DNA of 64,000 nucleotides from Thiobacillus sp. 0-1251. GTDB lineage: Bacteria; Pseudomonadota; Gammaproteobacteria; Burkholderiales; Thiobacillaceae. Position 1 is the first letter of the stretch, and each line of letters opens with the position of its first letter. Location: NCBI GenBank assembly GCA_001899305.1, contig MKWL01000023.1, forward strand, positions 62,001-126,000, in the 5' to 3' direction. The notes under the pieces are model-generated. The model saw only the letters and a list, made by a program, of their open reading frames with translations, did not search any database and had not been told where the DNA came from. Below, piece by piece: positions 7,850-16,577 of this stretch. Both the position numbers and the translations under genes were made by a program.

Positions 7850-8689
7850 ATGATCAAGCTGCTCCGGATGCGTTTCGCGTTCGGTTTTCTGATTGCGATG
7901 CTGGCGCTGTCCGCCTGGGCACAGGTGGCGGTGCCTGAGCTGTCACGCCGCGTGACAGACCAGACTGCCACGCTCAGCGCCGATCAGGTTGCCGCGCTTG
8001 AAAGCAAGTTGGCCGCGTTCGAGGCGAAAAAGGGCAGCCAGATCGCGGTGCTGATCGTGCCCACGACGCAGCCGGAAGATATTGCCCAGTTCGGCATTCG
8101 CTTGGCCGATCAATGGAAGATTGGCCGCAAGAAAGTTGACGACGGGGTGATCCTGATTGTTGCCAAGGACGACCGAACATTGCGGCTGGAAGTCGGCTAT
8201 GGGCTTGAAGGTGCGATCCCCGACGCGATCGCCAAGCGTGTGATTGCCGAAATCATCACCCCCTATTTCAAGGCGGGTGATTTCTATGGCGGCATCGATG
8301 CAGGCGTGCAGCAGGTCATGCAGCTGATCGAAGGCGAACCCTTGCCACCGCCCAGCGCATCCGGACAGGGTGAGGGCGACGGCGCATTCGTCATGCTGAT
8401 CGTCGGCGGCATGGTCGTGGGCTGGCTGCTCGCCACCTTGATGAGCCGCCCGGCAGCGGGCGGTATCGCCGCACTGGGCAGCGGCGTGGCCGGTGCCTTC
8501 CTGCTGGGGTTGACTCCCTTGCTGCTATTCATTGTCGTGTTCGTGTTTGCCGGCGTGGCCACGGGATTCCGCCGCGGCGGGGGCTGGTCGAGCGGCGGCG
8601 GTGGATGGGGCGGTGGCGGGTTTGGCGGAGGCTCGTGGGGCGGGGGCGGCGGCGGTTTCGGCGGGGGAGGCGCATCAGGCTCATGGTGA
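7850..8689 (+). CDS. TPM-domain (YgcG-type) membrane protein with glycine-rich tail
   Basis: 279 residues. A signal peptide (RMRFAFGFLIAMLALSAWA) leads to a periplasmic TPM domain at about 30-160. Its recognisable segments are VTDQTATLSADQVAALESKL, the core motif DDGVILIVAKDDRTLRLEVG and GLEGAIPDAIAKRVI. Two hydrophobic helices follow (FVMLIVGGMVVGWLLATLM and GAFLLGLTPLLLFIVVFVF), then a tail made almost only of Gly, Trp, Ser and Phe. The TPM fold has been linked to phosphatase activity in plants and to photosystem II repair; in bacteria the role is open. The stop overlaps the next TPM gene (ATGGTGA). Confidence 0.88.
   Translation: MIKLLRMRFAFGFLIAMLALSAWAQVAVPELSRRVTDQTATLSADQVAALESKLAAFEAKKGSQIAVLIVPTTQPEDIAQFGIRLADQWKIGRKKVDDGVILIVAKDDRTLRLEVGYGLEGAIPDAIAKRVIAEIITPYFKAGDFYGGIDAGVQQVMQLIEGEPLPPPSASGQGEGDGAFVMLIVGGMVVGWLLATLMSRPAAGGIAALGSGVAGAFLLGLTPLLLFIVVFVFAGVATGFRRGGGWSSGGGGWGGGGFGGGSWGGGGGGFGGGGASGSW
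8572..8686 (+). repeat. Glycine-codon low-complexity tract
   Basis: An irregular run of GGC/GGT/GGG codons interspersed with Trp, Ser and Phe codons encodes the C-terminal Gly-rich tail of the TPM protein. There is no fixed repeat unit, so it is a compositional tract rather than a tandem array. Such tails are usual for YgcG-like proteins. Confidence 0.75.
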
Positions 8690-9198
8690 ATGTCAAACGC
8701 TGGCTCAGGCATCTGTTCATGCCGCCGTGGGCGTGGCGGCGCGTGTTCCCTCGCGCCACACTCGATGCGATCGAAGGCGCGATCCGGGAATCGGAAACAC
8801 GTCATGGCGGTGAAATCCGTTTCGCCATCGAGAACAGTCTGCCTGCTTCCTGGGTCTGGCGTGGCATGACGGGACGCAAGCGTGCGCTCGAGGTGTTTTC
8901 CTTCCTGCGCGTGTGGGATACCGAACATAACAGCGGCGTGCTGGTGTATCTGCTGCTGGCCGACCGCGACATCGAAATCATTGTCGACCGCGGCATTGCC
9001 GCGCGTGTCGACCCGTCAGCCTGGGGCGTGGTGGCCCAGGCCATGGAAATGGATTTCAGGCGGGGCGAGTTCGAGCATGGCGTGTTGGAAGGCATCCGGC
9101 AGATCAGCACGCTGTTGGCTGCACATTTTCCGCCCGGGAAACATAATCCGGACGAATTGCCGGACCGGCCCGTGATTGTGCCCAGTGGATACAAGTGA
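8683..9198 (+). CDS. Second TPM-domain protein, no signal peptide
   Basis: 171 residues from the ATG at 8683 that overlaps the previous stop codon. It lacks a signal sequence or membrane helix; the N-terminus is basic (MVNVKRWLRHLFMPPWAWRR). The TPM-like core is seen in AIRESETRHGGEIRFAIE, then VLVYLLLADRDIEIIVDRG and FEHGVLEGIRQIS. It looks like the short partner TPM protein that often follows a YgcG-type gene. Probably cytoplasmic or peripheral at the inner membrane. Translational coupling to the first TPM gene argues that the two act together. Confidence 0.8.
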   Translation: MVNVKRWLRHLFMPPWAWRRVFPRATLDAIEGAIRESETRHGGEIRFAIENSLPASWVWRGMTGRKRALEVFSFLRVWDTEHNSGVLVYLLLADRDIEIIVDRGIAARVDPSAWGVVAQAMEMDFRRGEFEHGVLEGIRQISTLLAAHFPPGKHNPDELPDRPVIVPSGYK

Positions 9199-9207
9199 GG
9201 AGACGAG

Positions 9208-9615
9208 ATGCAGGCGTACGCAGTGTGGTGGATTCTGGCGGCTGTACTGGTGGGGGTGGAGCTCGCCAGCGGCACGTTCTATCTGCTGGTCTATGGGATG
9301 GCCGCTGCAGTGGCCGGCGTGGCGGCCTGGCTGGGCGCCGGCATGGTGGCGCAGTTGCTGACGGCTGCGGTGATCGGTGCGGTCGGTACCCTGATGTTGC
9401 GCCGATGGAAACGCAACACCGACCGTCCGGAGTTCAGCGTGCAGGACATGGATATCGGCAAGACTGTCCAGATCGAGTCCTGGCAAGGGGATCGCGGCCA
9501 GGTCAAATATCGTGGCGCCGTATGGGATGCCGAAGCGGAGCCGGCCGGCGTGGACCGCACGCGCCCGCTGGTCATTCGCGCAATCAAGGGCAACACGCTG
9601 GTTCTAGGTAATTAA
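9208..9615 (+). CDS. NfeD-like membrane protein
   Basis: 135 residues with a strong ribosome site (GAGGAGACGAG) before the ATG at 9208. Two or three membrane helices span residues 5-65 (VWWILAAVLVGVELASGTFY and following), then a C-terminal OB-fold-like beta domain (VKYRGAVWDAEAE, then IRAIKGNTLVLGN). This matches the short NfeD class that pairs with stomatin-type SPFH proteins, and the next gene is exactly that, 15 bases away. Such pairs (e.g. YbbL/QmcA) are thought to organise membrane microdomains or assist quality control. Confidence 0.88.
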   Translation: MQAYAVWWILAAVLVGVELASGTFYLLVYGMAAAVAGVAAWLGAGMVAQLLTAAVIGAVGTLMLRRWKRNTDRPEFSVQDMDIGKTVQIESWQGDRGQVKYRGAVWDAEAEPAGVDRTRPLVIRAIKGNTLVLGN

Positions 9616-9630
9616 TCGGGAGAACAATTC

Positions 9631-10560
9631 ATGGATGCTGTCGCGCTGGTCATCGTCATCGTCATTGCCATCGTCGTCGCCAAGGGCGTGCGCGTGGTTC
9701 CGCAGCAGAACGCCTGGGTGGTCGAGCGCCTCGGCAAGTTCCACGCGGTGCTGGTGCCGGGCCTCAATCTGGTGATCCCGTTCATCGACACGGTCGCCTA
9801 CAAGCACTCGCTCAAGGAAATCCCGCTCGACGTGCCGAGCCAGGTCTGCATCACGCGCGACAACACCCAGCTTGCGGTCGACGGTATCCTGTACTTCCAG
9901 GTGACCGACCCGAAGATGGCGTCCTATGGGTCGAGCGACTATATCTCGGCCATTTCGCAGCTGGCGCAGACGACGCTGCGTTCCCTGATCGGCCGTATGG
10001 AGATGGACCGCACGTTCGAGGAGCGCGAGGAGATCAACCGCGGCGTGGTGATGGCTTTGAACGAGGCTTCGACCAACTGGGGCGTCAAGGTGTTGCGCTA
10101 CGAAATCAAGGATCTGACACCGCCGAAGGACATCCTTCACGCCATGCAGCGGCAGATCACCGCCGAGCGCGAGAAGCGTGCGCTGATTGCCTCGTCGGAA
10201 GGCCGCATGCAGGAGCAGATCAACATTGCCACCGGCGAGCGCGAAGCCGCGATTCAGCAATCCGAAGGCGACAAGCAGGCCGCCATCAACGTTGCCATGG
10301 GCGAGGCCGAGGCGATCAAGGCGATCGCGGTCGCCAATGCCGAGGCGATCGCCCGTGTGGCGCGCGCGATTGAAATGCCGGGTGGCATCCAGGCGGTGAA
10401 TCTCAAGGTCGCCGAGAAATACGTCGAAGCCTTTTCCGGGCTGGCCAAAACCGGCAACACCTTGATCGTGCCGTCCAACATGGCCGACCTCAGTTCACTG
10501 ATTGCAGGCGCGATGAGCGTGGTGAAATCGCAGACTCCGGAACGTGTCAACCAGGCCTGA
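9631..10560 (+). CDS. SPFH/stomatin-like protein (QmcA type)
   Basis: 309 residues. One N-terminal membrane helix (AVALVIVIVIAIVVAKGVRVV) is followed by the SPFH domain (VPQQNAWVVERLGKFHAVLVP, then DNTQLAVDGILYFQVTDP) and an Ala/Glu-rich coiled coil (AEREKRALIASSEGRMQEQ, EGDKQAAINVAMGEAEA). It is very like bacterial QmcA, which forms large oligomers at the inner membrane and interacts with proteases such as FtsH. It is the last gene of the LemA-TPM-TPM-NfeD-SPFH group and ends 8 bases from the convergent lplT. Confidence 0.92.
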   Translation: MDAVALVIVIVIAIVVAKGVRVVPQQNAWVVERLGKFHAVLVPGLNLVIPFIDTVAYKHSLKEIPLDVPSQVCITRDNTQLAVDGILYFQVTDPKMASYGSSDYISAISQLAQTTLRSLIGRMEMDRTFEEREEINRGVVMALNEASTNWGVKVLRYEIKDLTPPKDILHAMQRQITAEREKRALIASSEGRMQEQINIATGEREAAIQQSEGDKQAAINVAMGEAEAIKAIAVANAEAIARVARAIEMPGGIQAVNLKVAEKYVEAFSGLAKTGNTLIVPSNMADLSSLIAGAMSVVKSQTPERVNQA

Positions 10561-10568
10561 CCTGGCCG

Positions 10569-11786
10569 TCAGTGCACGACGTCGTTGCGATGGCGCAGCC
10601 AGACCGTCGCCATCACTGTGCTGATGAACAGGCCGAATACCAGGACGATGGTGTGGATGTGCCAGTCGGCACGCACCATCAGGGCGTAGGCGCCGGTCAG
10701 CAGCAGGATGCTGATGTTCTCGTTGAAATTCTGCTGGGCGATGGAGTGGCCGGCTCCCATCAACAGGTGTCCGCGGTGTTGCAGCAGGGCGTTCATCGGC
10801 ACCACGAAATAGCCTGCCAGCACGCCCGCCAGCGTGAGCAGGAGCACGGCAGGGATCAGACTTTCCACCCAGATCAGGGCGATCGGCACGAAGCCGAGGA
10901 GGATGCCGGCCGGCAGTACGCTGATGGCGCGCTGCAGGCGGACGAACTTTCCGGCGAGGATCGAGCCGATGGCGATACCGAATGCGGAGGCGGCGGTGAG
11001 CTGGGTGGCCTGGTCCAGGCCGTATTTCAGGTTGAGCGCGGCCCAGGCGATGATGAGCAGGCGCAGTGTGGCGCCGACGCCCCAGAACAGGGTGGTGACG
11101 GCGAGCGACACCTGGCCGAGGGGATCGCGCCAAAGTAGCAGGAAGCTGTGCCCGAAGTCATGCAGGATATACAGCGGCGAACGATTGGGCAGTTTGTGGT
11201 CGATCGGCAGTCGCGGGATGAACAGGTTGATGAACGCGGCGCCGAGGTAGAGCCCGGTGATGACGACAATGGCAAATTTGGGCGCGATGACGGTCGCGGA
11301 GAGCCCGGCGGTTGCCAGGATGCGCTCGGCAAGATGCGGATTGATGAGCGCGCCGCCAATGATGGCGCCGAGCACGATGGCGGCAACCGTGGTGCCTTCC
11401 ATCCAGCTGTTGGCGACGACGAGTTTTTCGCTGGGCAACAATTCGGTGAGGATGCCGTACTTGGCCGGCGAATACATGGCGGCACCGATGCCGACAATGG
11501 CATAGGCCAGCAAGGGATGCAGTCCGGCCAGCATGGTCAGGCAGCCCGCGAATTTGAGCGTGTTGGCGATGAGCATGACGCGTCCCTTGGGGAGGGCGTC
11601 GGCGAACGGGCCAACCAACGGGGCCAGCACGATATAGGCAATGACGAAAACCGTCTGCAGCAGCGGCGAATACCATTCGGGTGCAGAGGAGAAAACCAGC
11701 AGACCGATCGCTGCGAACAGCAGGGCGTTGTCGGCCAAAGCAGACAGGAACTGCGCAAGCAGGATGGTGTAGAACGCGCGATTCAA
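10569..11786 (-). CDS. lplT: Lysophospholipid transporter LplT-like MFS protein
   Basis: 405 residues, apparently starting with TTG at 11786 (MNRAFYTILLAQFLSALADN, matching LplT-like N-termini). About 12 hydrophobic helices are seen, with the LplT-like stretches VGPFADALPKGRVML between helices 2 and 3 and AAMYSPAKYGILTELLPSEKLV. In E. coli LplT flips lysophospholipids inward for re-acylation by Aas; no aas-like gene is adjacent here. Divergent from the LysR gene, with 160 bases between. Confidence 0.85.
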   Translation of the reverse strand: MNRAFYTILLAQFLSALADNALLFAAIGLLVFSSAPEWYSPLLQTVFVIAYIVLAPLVGPFADALPKGRVMLIANTLKFAGCLTMLAGLHPLLAYAIVGIGAAMYSPAKYGILTELLPSEKLVVANSWMEGTTVAAIVLGAIIGGALINPHLAERILATAGLSATVIAPKFAIVVITGLYLGAAFINLFIPRLPIDHKLPNRSPLYILHDFGHSFLLLWRDPLGQVSLAVTTLFWGVGATLRLLIIAWAALNLKYGLDQATQLTAASAFGIAIGSILAGKFVRLQRAISVLPAGILLGFVPIALIWVESLIPAVLLLTLAGVLAGYFVVPMNALLQHRGHLLMGAGHSIAQQNFNENISILLLTGAYALMVRADWHIHTIVLVFGLFISTVMATVWLRHRNDVVH

Positions 11787-11946
11787 GTGGCGTGGCCTGG
11801 ATTACGATCGGCGCAACGCCATGCTGGCCCGAAGGGAGGGGGCGCAGGAAAAATCAATTGTTACAACAGCTTGGTTATGGGATGGTTTCAACACGGACGG
11901 GTTTGTGGTTGAATAAAAATCTTTTCTGACCCAAGGACGGGATTTA

Positions 11947-12891
11947 ATGGCCGACCGCAGACTACAAGTATTCTACACCGTCGCCAAGCAGCTCAGCTTT
12001 ACCAAGGCCGCCGATATTCTGTACATGACACAGCCTGCGGTGACCTTCCAGGTCAAGCAGTTGGAAGAACATTTCAATACCCGCTTGTTCGAGCGCAGCC
12101 ATGGGAAGATCTCGCTGACCCCGGCGGGCGATCTGGTGTTGGGGTATGCCGAGCGCATTCTGGCCTTGACTGGCGAGATGGAAGCGCGTGTGGGCGAACT
12201 GACCGGACAGGTGACGGGGCCGCTGATGATCGGCGCCTCGACCACCATTGCCGAATACCAGTTGCCGCGCATCCTGGGCGAATTCAAGGAGCGCTTCCCG
12301 CAGGTTCAGGCGCGCCTCACGGTGGCCAATTCGGAAACGGTGGCGGCGAAAGTGGCCGATCATTCGCTCGACGTCGGACTGATCGAAGCGCCTTCCCACA
12401 ATCCCAACCTGACCACGCTGGCGTGCTGCGAAGACGAGCTGGTGATGATCTGTTCGCCGCATCATGCGCTGGCCTCGCGTTCGAGCGTGAACGCGCACGA
12501 CATCTCCGAACAGCCTTACGTGTCGCGCGAACATGGTTCGGGCACGCGTGAAGTGGTGGATGACTTCTTCAAGGACAATGGCGTCAATCCGGACGATCTG
12601 CATATCGAAATGGAATTGGGCAGCCGCGAGGCGATCAAGGGGGCAGTTGAGGCCAATCTCGGGGTGGCCATCATGTCGGCATCCACCGTCACCAAGGAAA
12701 TCCAGCTCGGCACGCTCGCCGCGATTCCCTTGAAGCCCAGGCTGACGCGCGAACTTTCCATGGTGTATGCACCGGAAAAATTCCGCAGCAAGCTTCTCGA
12801 CGCCTTCATCAGCTTCGTCGAGAACAAGTTTCAGCAATGCAATGTCGATGTCATTCCGATGAAACGGCCGGTCAAGGGACGCAACCGCTGA
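11947..12891 (+). CDS. LysR-family transcriptional regulator (CysL/YeiE-like)
   Basis: 314 residues. The N-terminal winged helix-turn-helix is MADRRLQVFYTVAKQLSFTK followed by AADILYMTQPAVTFQVKQLE, and the substrate-binding domain extends from about 90 to 300 (GPLMIGASTTIAEYQLP, then VGLIEAP). It resembles CysL/YeiE/CbbR-type regulators; the inducer cannot be read from sequence. Its most likely autoregulatory target is the 160-base divergent gap with lplT. Its stop codon shares one base with the start of the following small gene, so the two are co-translated. Confidence 0.88.
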   Translation: MADRRLQVFYTVAKQLSFTKAADILYMTQPAVTFQVKQLEEHFNTRLFERSHGKISLTPAGDLVLGYAERILALTGEMEARVGELTGQVTGPLMIGASTTIAEYQLPRILGEFKERFPQVQARLTVANSETVAAKVADHSLDVGLIEAPSHNPNLTTLACCEDELVMICSPHHALASRSSVNAHDISEQPYVSREHGSGTREVVDDFFKDNGVNPDDLHIEMELGSREAIKGAVEANLGVAIMSASTVTKEIQLGTLAAIPLKPRLTRELSMVYAPEKFRSKLLDAFISFVENKFQQCNVDVIPMKRPVKGRNR

Positions 12892-13259
12892 TGCGCGACA
12901 GCAAGCGTCTCGTGTCGCTATTCCGTTCGCTGTCGGAATCGCGGCAGCAGGCCTTGCTGGATTACGCGGAGTTCCTGGCGGGCAAGGAAGGGGCCGAAAC
13001 CGCCAGCGCACCCCCAGCGGAGCCGCTTCCGATTCCACGGCCCGAGCAGGAAAACGTGGTCAAGGCAATCCAGCGCCTGATGCAGACCTACCCGATGCTG
13101 GAGCGCAATCAGATATTTCATGAAGCCTCGGCACAGATGACGCGTCATCTGGTGCACGGCGTGGCGGCCGTCGAGGCGATCGATGAACTGGAACGGATTT
13201 TTGCGCGCCAGTATCAACAGCATCTCGATGCCTTGAAGAAAGACCCGCAGCCGTCCTGA
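12891..13259 (+). CDS. Small protein of unknown function coupled to the LysR gene
   Basis: 122 residues starting at the ATG whose A is the last base of the LysR stop (TGATG). I do not recognise the family. It is mostly helical and soluble: an N-terminal segment RLVSLFRSLSESRQQALLDY followed by AEFLAGKEG, a Pro-rich linker, and a C-terminal helical part (RLMQTYPMLERNQIFHEASA) ending in charged residues. The N-terminal segment resembles the short helix found in some toxin-antitoxin or DUF2281-like proteins, but that is not enough for a call. Its coupling suggests a role linked to the regulator. Confidence 0.65.
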   Translation: MRDSKRLVSLFRSLSESRQQALLDYAEFLAGKEGAETASAPPAEPLPIPRPEQENVVKAIQRLMQTYPMLERNQIFHEASAQMTRHLVHGVAAVEAIDELERIFARQYQQHLDALKKDPQPS

Positions 13260-13272
13260 GCTTACGCCGCTT

Positions 13273-13581
13273 TTAGTCGGGTAGCAGGCTTCCACATTGC
13301 CAGCAACTCAGGAAGTTGCCGGGGTTGTGCTCGCCGCAGTGCGGACAAATCTTTTCCGCACCGGGCTTCACGTTCAGAAAATCCACCAATACCTCGCGCG
13401 CCTGGCATTCCCGGGTGTCGTCCTCGACCCACACTTCGGGTTGCGCCTGCAGGAAGGGAACCTCGCCTAGCGCGCCCGCGGCATTGGCATTGAAAATATG
13501 GCTGACGATGCCGAGGCTGGACAGCGCGTCGACGACCAGTTGGGCATCAAGCAGAGTCGGGGCGATGTGGACCCGTTTCAT
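13273..13581 (-). CDS. DUF2007-type signal-transducing-like protein with zinc ribbon
   Basis: 102 residues. The N-terminal half (VHIAPTLLDAQLVVDALSS, then VWVEDD and CQAREVLVDFL) matches the PII-like fold of DUF2007 proteins. The C-terminus is a short zinc ribbon with two CxxC pairs (CPHCGEHN and CWQCGSLL). Function unknown. It lies 18 bases downstream of the Fur-family gene on the same strand and probably shares its transcript. Confidence 0.75.
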   Translation of the reverse strand: MKRVHIAPTLLDAQLVVDALSSLGIVSHIFNANAAGALGEVPFLQAQPEVWVEDDTRECQAREVLVDFLNVKPGAEKICPHCGEHNPGNFLSCWQCGSLLPD

Positions 13582-13599
13582 CGACGGGCGAATAGAGGG

Positions 13600-14010
13600 T
13601 TACGCCTTGCGGCGGACACGCACGATCAGATCGATGCCTTCGGTCACCATGCCGGGCGGCAAGGGCGGCAGGCCGGAAATCTGGACATGGGCGGCATCGA
13701 TGTCGGACAGCTTGCCGGTATCGACTTCGTAGAGGTGGTGGTGCGGACCGGTATTAGGGTCGAAAAACACCTTGCTGGGATCGACGATGACTTCGCGTAC
13801 CAGGCCTTTTTCCAGGAACAGCTTGAGCGTGTTGTAGACCGTGGCCTTGGAGGTCTCGGAGTGGCGGGTGTTGACGATCGCCATCACCTGATCGGCCGAG
13901 AGGTGTTCCTGTCGTGAAAACAGCGCGTGCGCAATCTCGATCCGCTGGTGGGTCGGATTGATGTCGTGGCTGCGCAAAAGGCCGGCCATGTTGTCGCGCG
14001 TGTAATGCAT
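13600..14010 (-). CDS. Fur-family metal/peroxide-type regulator without CxxC zinc motifs
   Basis: 136 residues from the ATG at 14010, chosen because ATAAGG lies just upstream; TTG/GTG options up to 14031 exist. The winged helix is seen in HDINPTHQRIEIAHALFSRQ and SKATVYNTLKLFLEKGLV. The metal-site segment is FDPNTGPHHHLYEVDTG. The two C-terminal CxxC pairs that hold structural zinc in Fur and PerR are absent, as in Irr-like members. Signal and targets are unknown. It is divergent from hisD across 154 bases. Confidence 0.85.
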   Translation of the reverse strand: MHYTRDNMAGLLRSHDINPTHQRIEIAHALFSRQEHLSADQVMAIVNTRHSETSKATVYNTLKLFLEKGLVREVIVDPSKVFFDPNTGPHHHLYEVDTGKLSDIDAAHVQISGLPPLPPGMVTEGIDLIVRVRRKA

Positions 14011-14164
14011 GCGCCTTATGATAAACACCAATCTGGACTTTGTCTAATTTCCGGAATGGGTATGAGTGCCATCCGGAAAAGCCCGTGCGAGCGCGGCAAA
14101 GCGTCAAAAACCGGTACAATTCCAGCCAGTCTTTCGCCTTTATTCTTTGTGAAGCAGGAATCCT

Positions 14165-15469
14165 GTGGTTACCCTCGCCCGCCTCGACAGCACAGCGCCT
14201 GATTTTCAGGCGCGTCTTGCCCGCCTGTTGCAATTCGACGATGCGGCCGACGCCGCCATCGAGCAGACGGTTACCACCATTCTGCTCGACGTGAAAACAC
14301 GGGGCGATGCGGCAGTACTCGAATATACCGAACGCTTCGACCGCCTGCCGGCAGCCTCGGTCGCTAGCCTGGAACTGAATGCTGCGCAATTGCAGGCCGC
14401 GCTCGCAGCCCTGCCGGCCGACACGCGCCAGGCGCTGGAGGCTGCAGCGGATCGCGTACGTCGCTATCACGAGAAGCAGATCCAGGGTTCGTGGACCTAT
14501 ACCGAGGACGATGGCACCGTATTGGGACAGAAAGTCACGCCGCTGGACCGCGTCGGGCTGTATGTCCCTGGCGGCAAGGCGGCGTATCCGTCGTCGGTGC
14601 TGATGAACGCGATTCCGGCCAAGGTGGCTGGGGTGGCCGAACTCATCATGGTGGTGCCGACCCCGGGCGGCGAGCAGAATCCGCTGGTGCTGGCCGCCGC
14701 CGCGATCGCCGGGGTGGACCGCGTGTTCACCCTCGGTGGCGCGCAGGCGGTGGCAGCGCTGGCCTATGGCACCGAGACCGTGCCGCAGGTCGACAAAATC
14801 GTCGGCCCCGGCAATGCCTACGTGGCAGCAGCCAAGCGTCGGGTGTTCGGCACGGTGGGGATCGACATGATCGCCGGTCCATCCGAGATCCTCGTCATCG
14901 CCGATGGCAACACGCCGCCGGAATGGGTCGCGATGGATCTCTTCTCGCAGGCCGAGCACGACGAGATGGCGCAGTCGATCCTGCTGTCGCCGGATGCGGC
15001 TTACCTCGAGGCGGTGGCGGCCGCAATCAACCAATTGATTGAAGAAATGCCGCGCAGCGAAGTGATCCGTACCTCGCTCACCAATCGCGGTGCGCTGATC
15101 AAGACGCGCGATCTTGACGACGCGGTCGCGATTTCGAATACGATCGCGCCGGAACACCTCGAGCTCTCGGTGGCTGATCCCGATGCGCTGCTGCCCAAGC
15201 TGCGCCATGCCGGTGCGATCTTCATGGGCCGGAACACCTGCGAGGCGCTGGGCGATTACTGCGCCGGGCCGAACCATGTGCTACCGACCTCGCGCACGGC
15301 ACGCTTCTCGTCGCCGCTGGGCGTGTACGACTTCCAGAAGCGCAGCAGTCTGATCCATGTGTCGCAGGCCGGCGCACAGACGCTGGGGCAGATCGCTGCC
15401 ACGTTGGCCTACGGCGAAGGCCTGCAGGCGCACGCGCGCTCGGCCGAATATCGCCTGACACATAAATGA
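14165..15469 (+). CDS. hisD: Histidinol dehydrogenase HisD
   Basis: 434 residues from a GTG at 14165 preceded by CAGGAA. Catalyses the last two oxidation steps of histidine synthesis, histidinol to histidine, with NAD and zinc. Family landmarks are [30 protein letters not shown], the zinc-ligand segment [13 protein letters not shown], and [16 protein letters not shown]. It opens the his cluster here. hisG, which often precedes it in betaproteobacteria, is not present. The hisC start is 13 bases on. Confidence 0.95.
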   Translation: MVTLARLDSTAPDFQARLARLLQFDDAADAAIEQTVTTILLDVKTRGDAAVLEYTERFDRLPAASVASLELNAAQLQAALAALPADTRQALEAAADRVRRYHEKQIQGSWTYTEDDGTVLGQKVTPLDRVGLYVPGGKAAYPSSVLMNAIPAKVAGVAELIMVVPTPGGEQNPLVLAAAAIAGVDRVFTLGGAQAVAALAYGTETVPQVDKIVGPGNAYVAAAKRRVFGTVGIDMIAGPSEILVIADGNTPPEWVAMDLFSQAEHDEMAQSILLSPDAAYLEAVAAAINQLIEEMPRSEVIRTSLTNRGALIKTRDLDDAVAISNTIAPEHLELSVADPDALLPKLRHAGAIFMGRNTCEALGDYCAGPNHVLPTSRTARFSSPLGVYDFQKRSSLIHVSQAGAQTLGQIAATLAYGEGLQAHARSAEYRLTHK

Positions 15470-15482
15470 GCCTGCTGTTTCC

Positions 15483-16547
15483 ATGAGTCGTTATTGGAGT
15501 GCCGTGGTACACGGCCTGACGCCCTATGTGCCGGGCGAGCAGCCCAAGCTGGCCAATCTGGTCAAGCTCAACACCAACGAGAATCCCTACGGGCCCAGTC
15601 CGAAAGTGCTCGACGCTGTGCGCGCGGAAGCGGCCGACACGCTGCGCCTCTATCCTGATCCCGGCTCGGACCGGCTTCGAGCCGGCATCGCGGCGTATCA
15701 CGGCGTGGCGGCCGACCAGGTGTTCGTCGGAAACGGCTCCGACGAGGTGCTGGCGCATGCGTTCATGGCACTGCTGAAGCATGGCCAGCCGATCCTGTTT
15801 CCCGACATCAGCTATAGCTTCTACCCCGTGTATTGCGGGTTGTACGAAATCGACTATCGAATAATCCCGCTGACGGACACGTTCGAGATCAGGGTCGACG
15901 ATTATCTCGCGCCCAACGGCGGGGTGATTTTCCCCAATCCCAATGCGCCGACCGGGCGCCTGCTTGCATTGGGCGAGATCGAGCGCCTGCTTGCGGGCAA
16001 TCCGGACTCGGTGGTGGTAATCGACGAAGCCTACATCGATTTCGGTGGCGAATCGGCAGTGGGACTGGTGGCCCGTTATCCGCAGTTGCTGGTCGTCCGT
16101 ACCCTGTCCAAATCGCATGCCCTGGCGGGTCTACGCGTCGGCTATGCCATCGGTCAGGCGCATCTGATCGAGGCGCTCAACCGGGTGAAGGACAGCTTCA
16201 ACTCCTATCCGCTCGATCGCTTCGCCCAGGCAGGGGCTTTGGCTTCGATGGAAGACCATGCCTATTTCGAGTCCATTTGCGCCAAAGTGGTGGCGACGCG
16301 CACCCGGCTGGTGGCCGGTATGGAAGCCCTGGGCTTCCAGGTGCTGCCCTCGGCCGCCAACTTCATCTTCGCTCGCCATCCGGCCCAAGACGGCGCTGCA
16401 TTGGCTGCGGCACTGCGCGAGCGCAGCATCATCGTGCGGCATTTCCGGAATCCAGCCCGCATTGCGCCGTTTTTACGCATCACGGTCGGCACCGATTCAC
16501 AATGCGACGCACTGCTTGCCGCGTTGAAAGCCATTGCGAACTGCTAG
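15483..16547 (+). CDS. hisC: Histidinol-phosphate aminotransferase HisC
   Basis: 354 residues, fold type I PLP enzyme that converts imidazole acetol phosphate to histidinol phosphate. Visible are [19 protein letters not shown], the [14 protein letters not shown] loop, [14 protein letters not shown], the Asp-containing [10 protein letters not shown], and the PLP lysine in [19 protein letters not shown]. Starts 13 bases after hisD; hisB follows after 30 bases. Confidence 0.95.
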   Translation: MSRYWSAVVHGLTPYVPGEQPKLANLVKLNTNENPYGPSPKVLDAVRAEAADTLRLYPDPGSDRLRAGIAAYHGVAADQVFVGNGSDEVLAHAFMALLKHGQPILFPDISYSFYPVYCGLYEIDYRIIPLTDTFEIRVDDYLAPNGGVIFPNPNAPTGRLLALGEIERLLAGNPDSVVVIDEAYIDFGGESAVGLVARYPQLLVVRTLSKSHALAGLRVGYAIGQAHLIEALNRVKDSFNSYPLDRFAQAGALASMEDHAYFESICAKVVATRTRLVAGMEALGFQVLPSAANFIFARHPAQDGAALAAALRERSIIVRHFRNPARIAPFLRITVGTDSQCDALLAALKAIANC

Positions 16548-16577
16548 AATTCTTCTACAGCCTTATTTTTCGACGCC

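Noticed and set aside
8529-8759. Short frames inside the glycine tract on both strands
   Set aside because: They arise from the repetitive GGC/GGT codons of the TPM protein tail.
13754-15277. 507-codon antisense frame opposite hisD and fur
   Set aside because: It shadows hisD and the Fur-family gene; product is Arg/His-rich with no fold signature.
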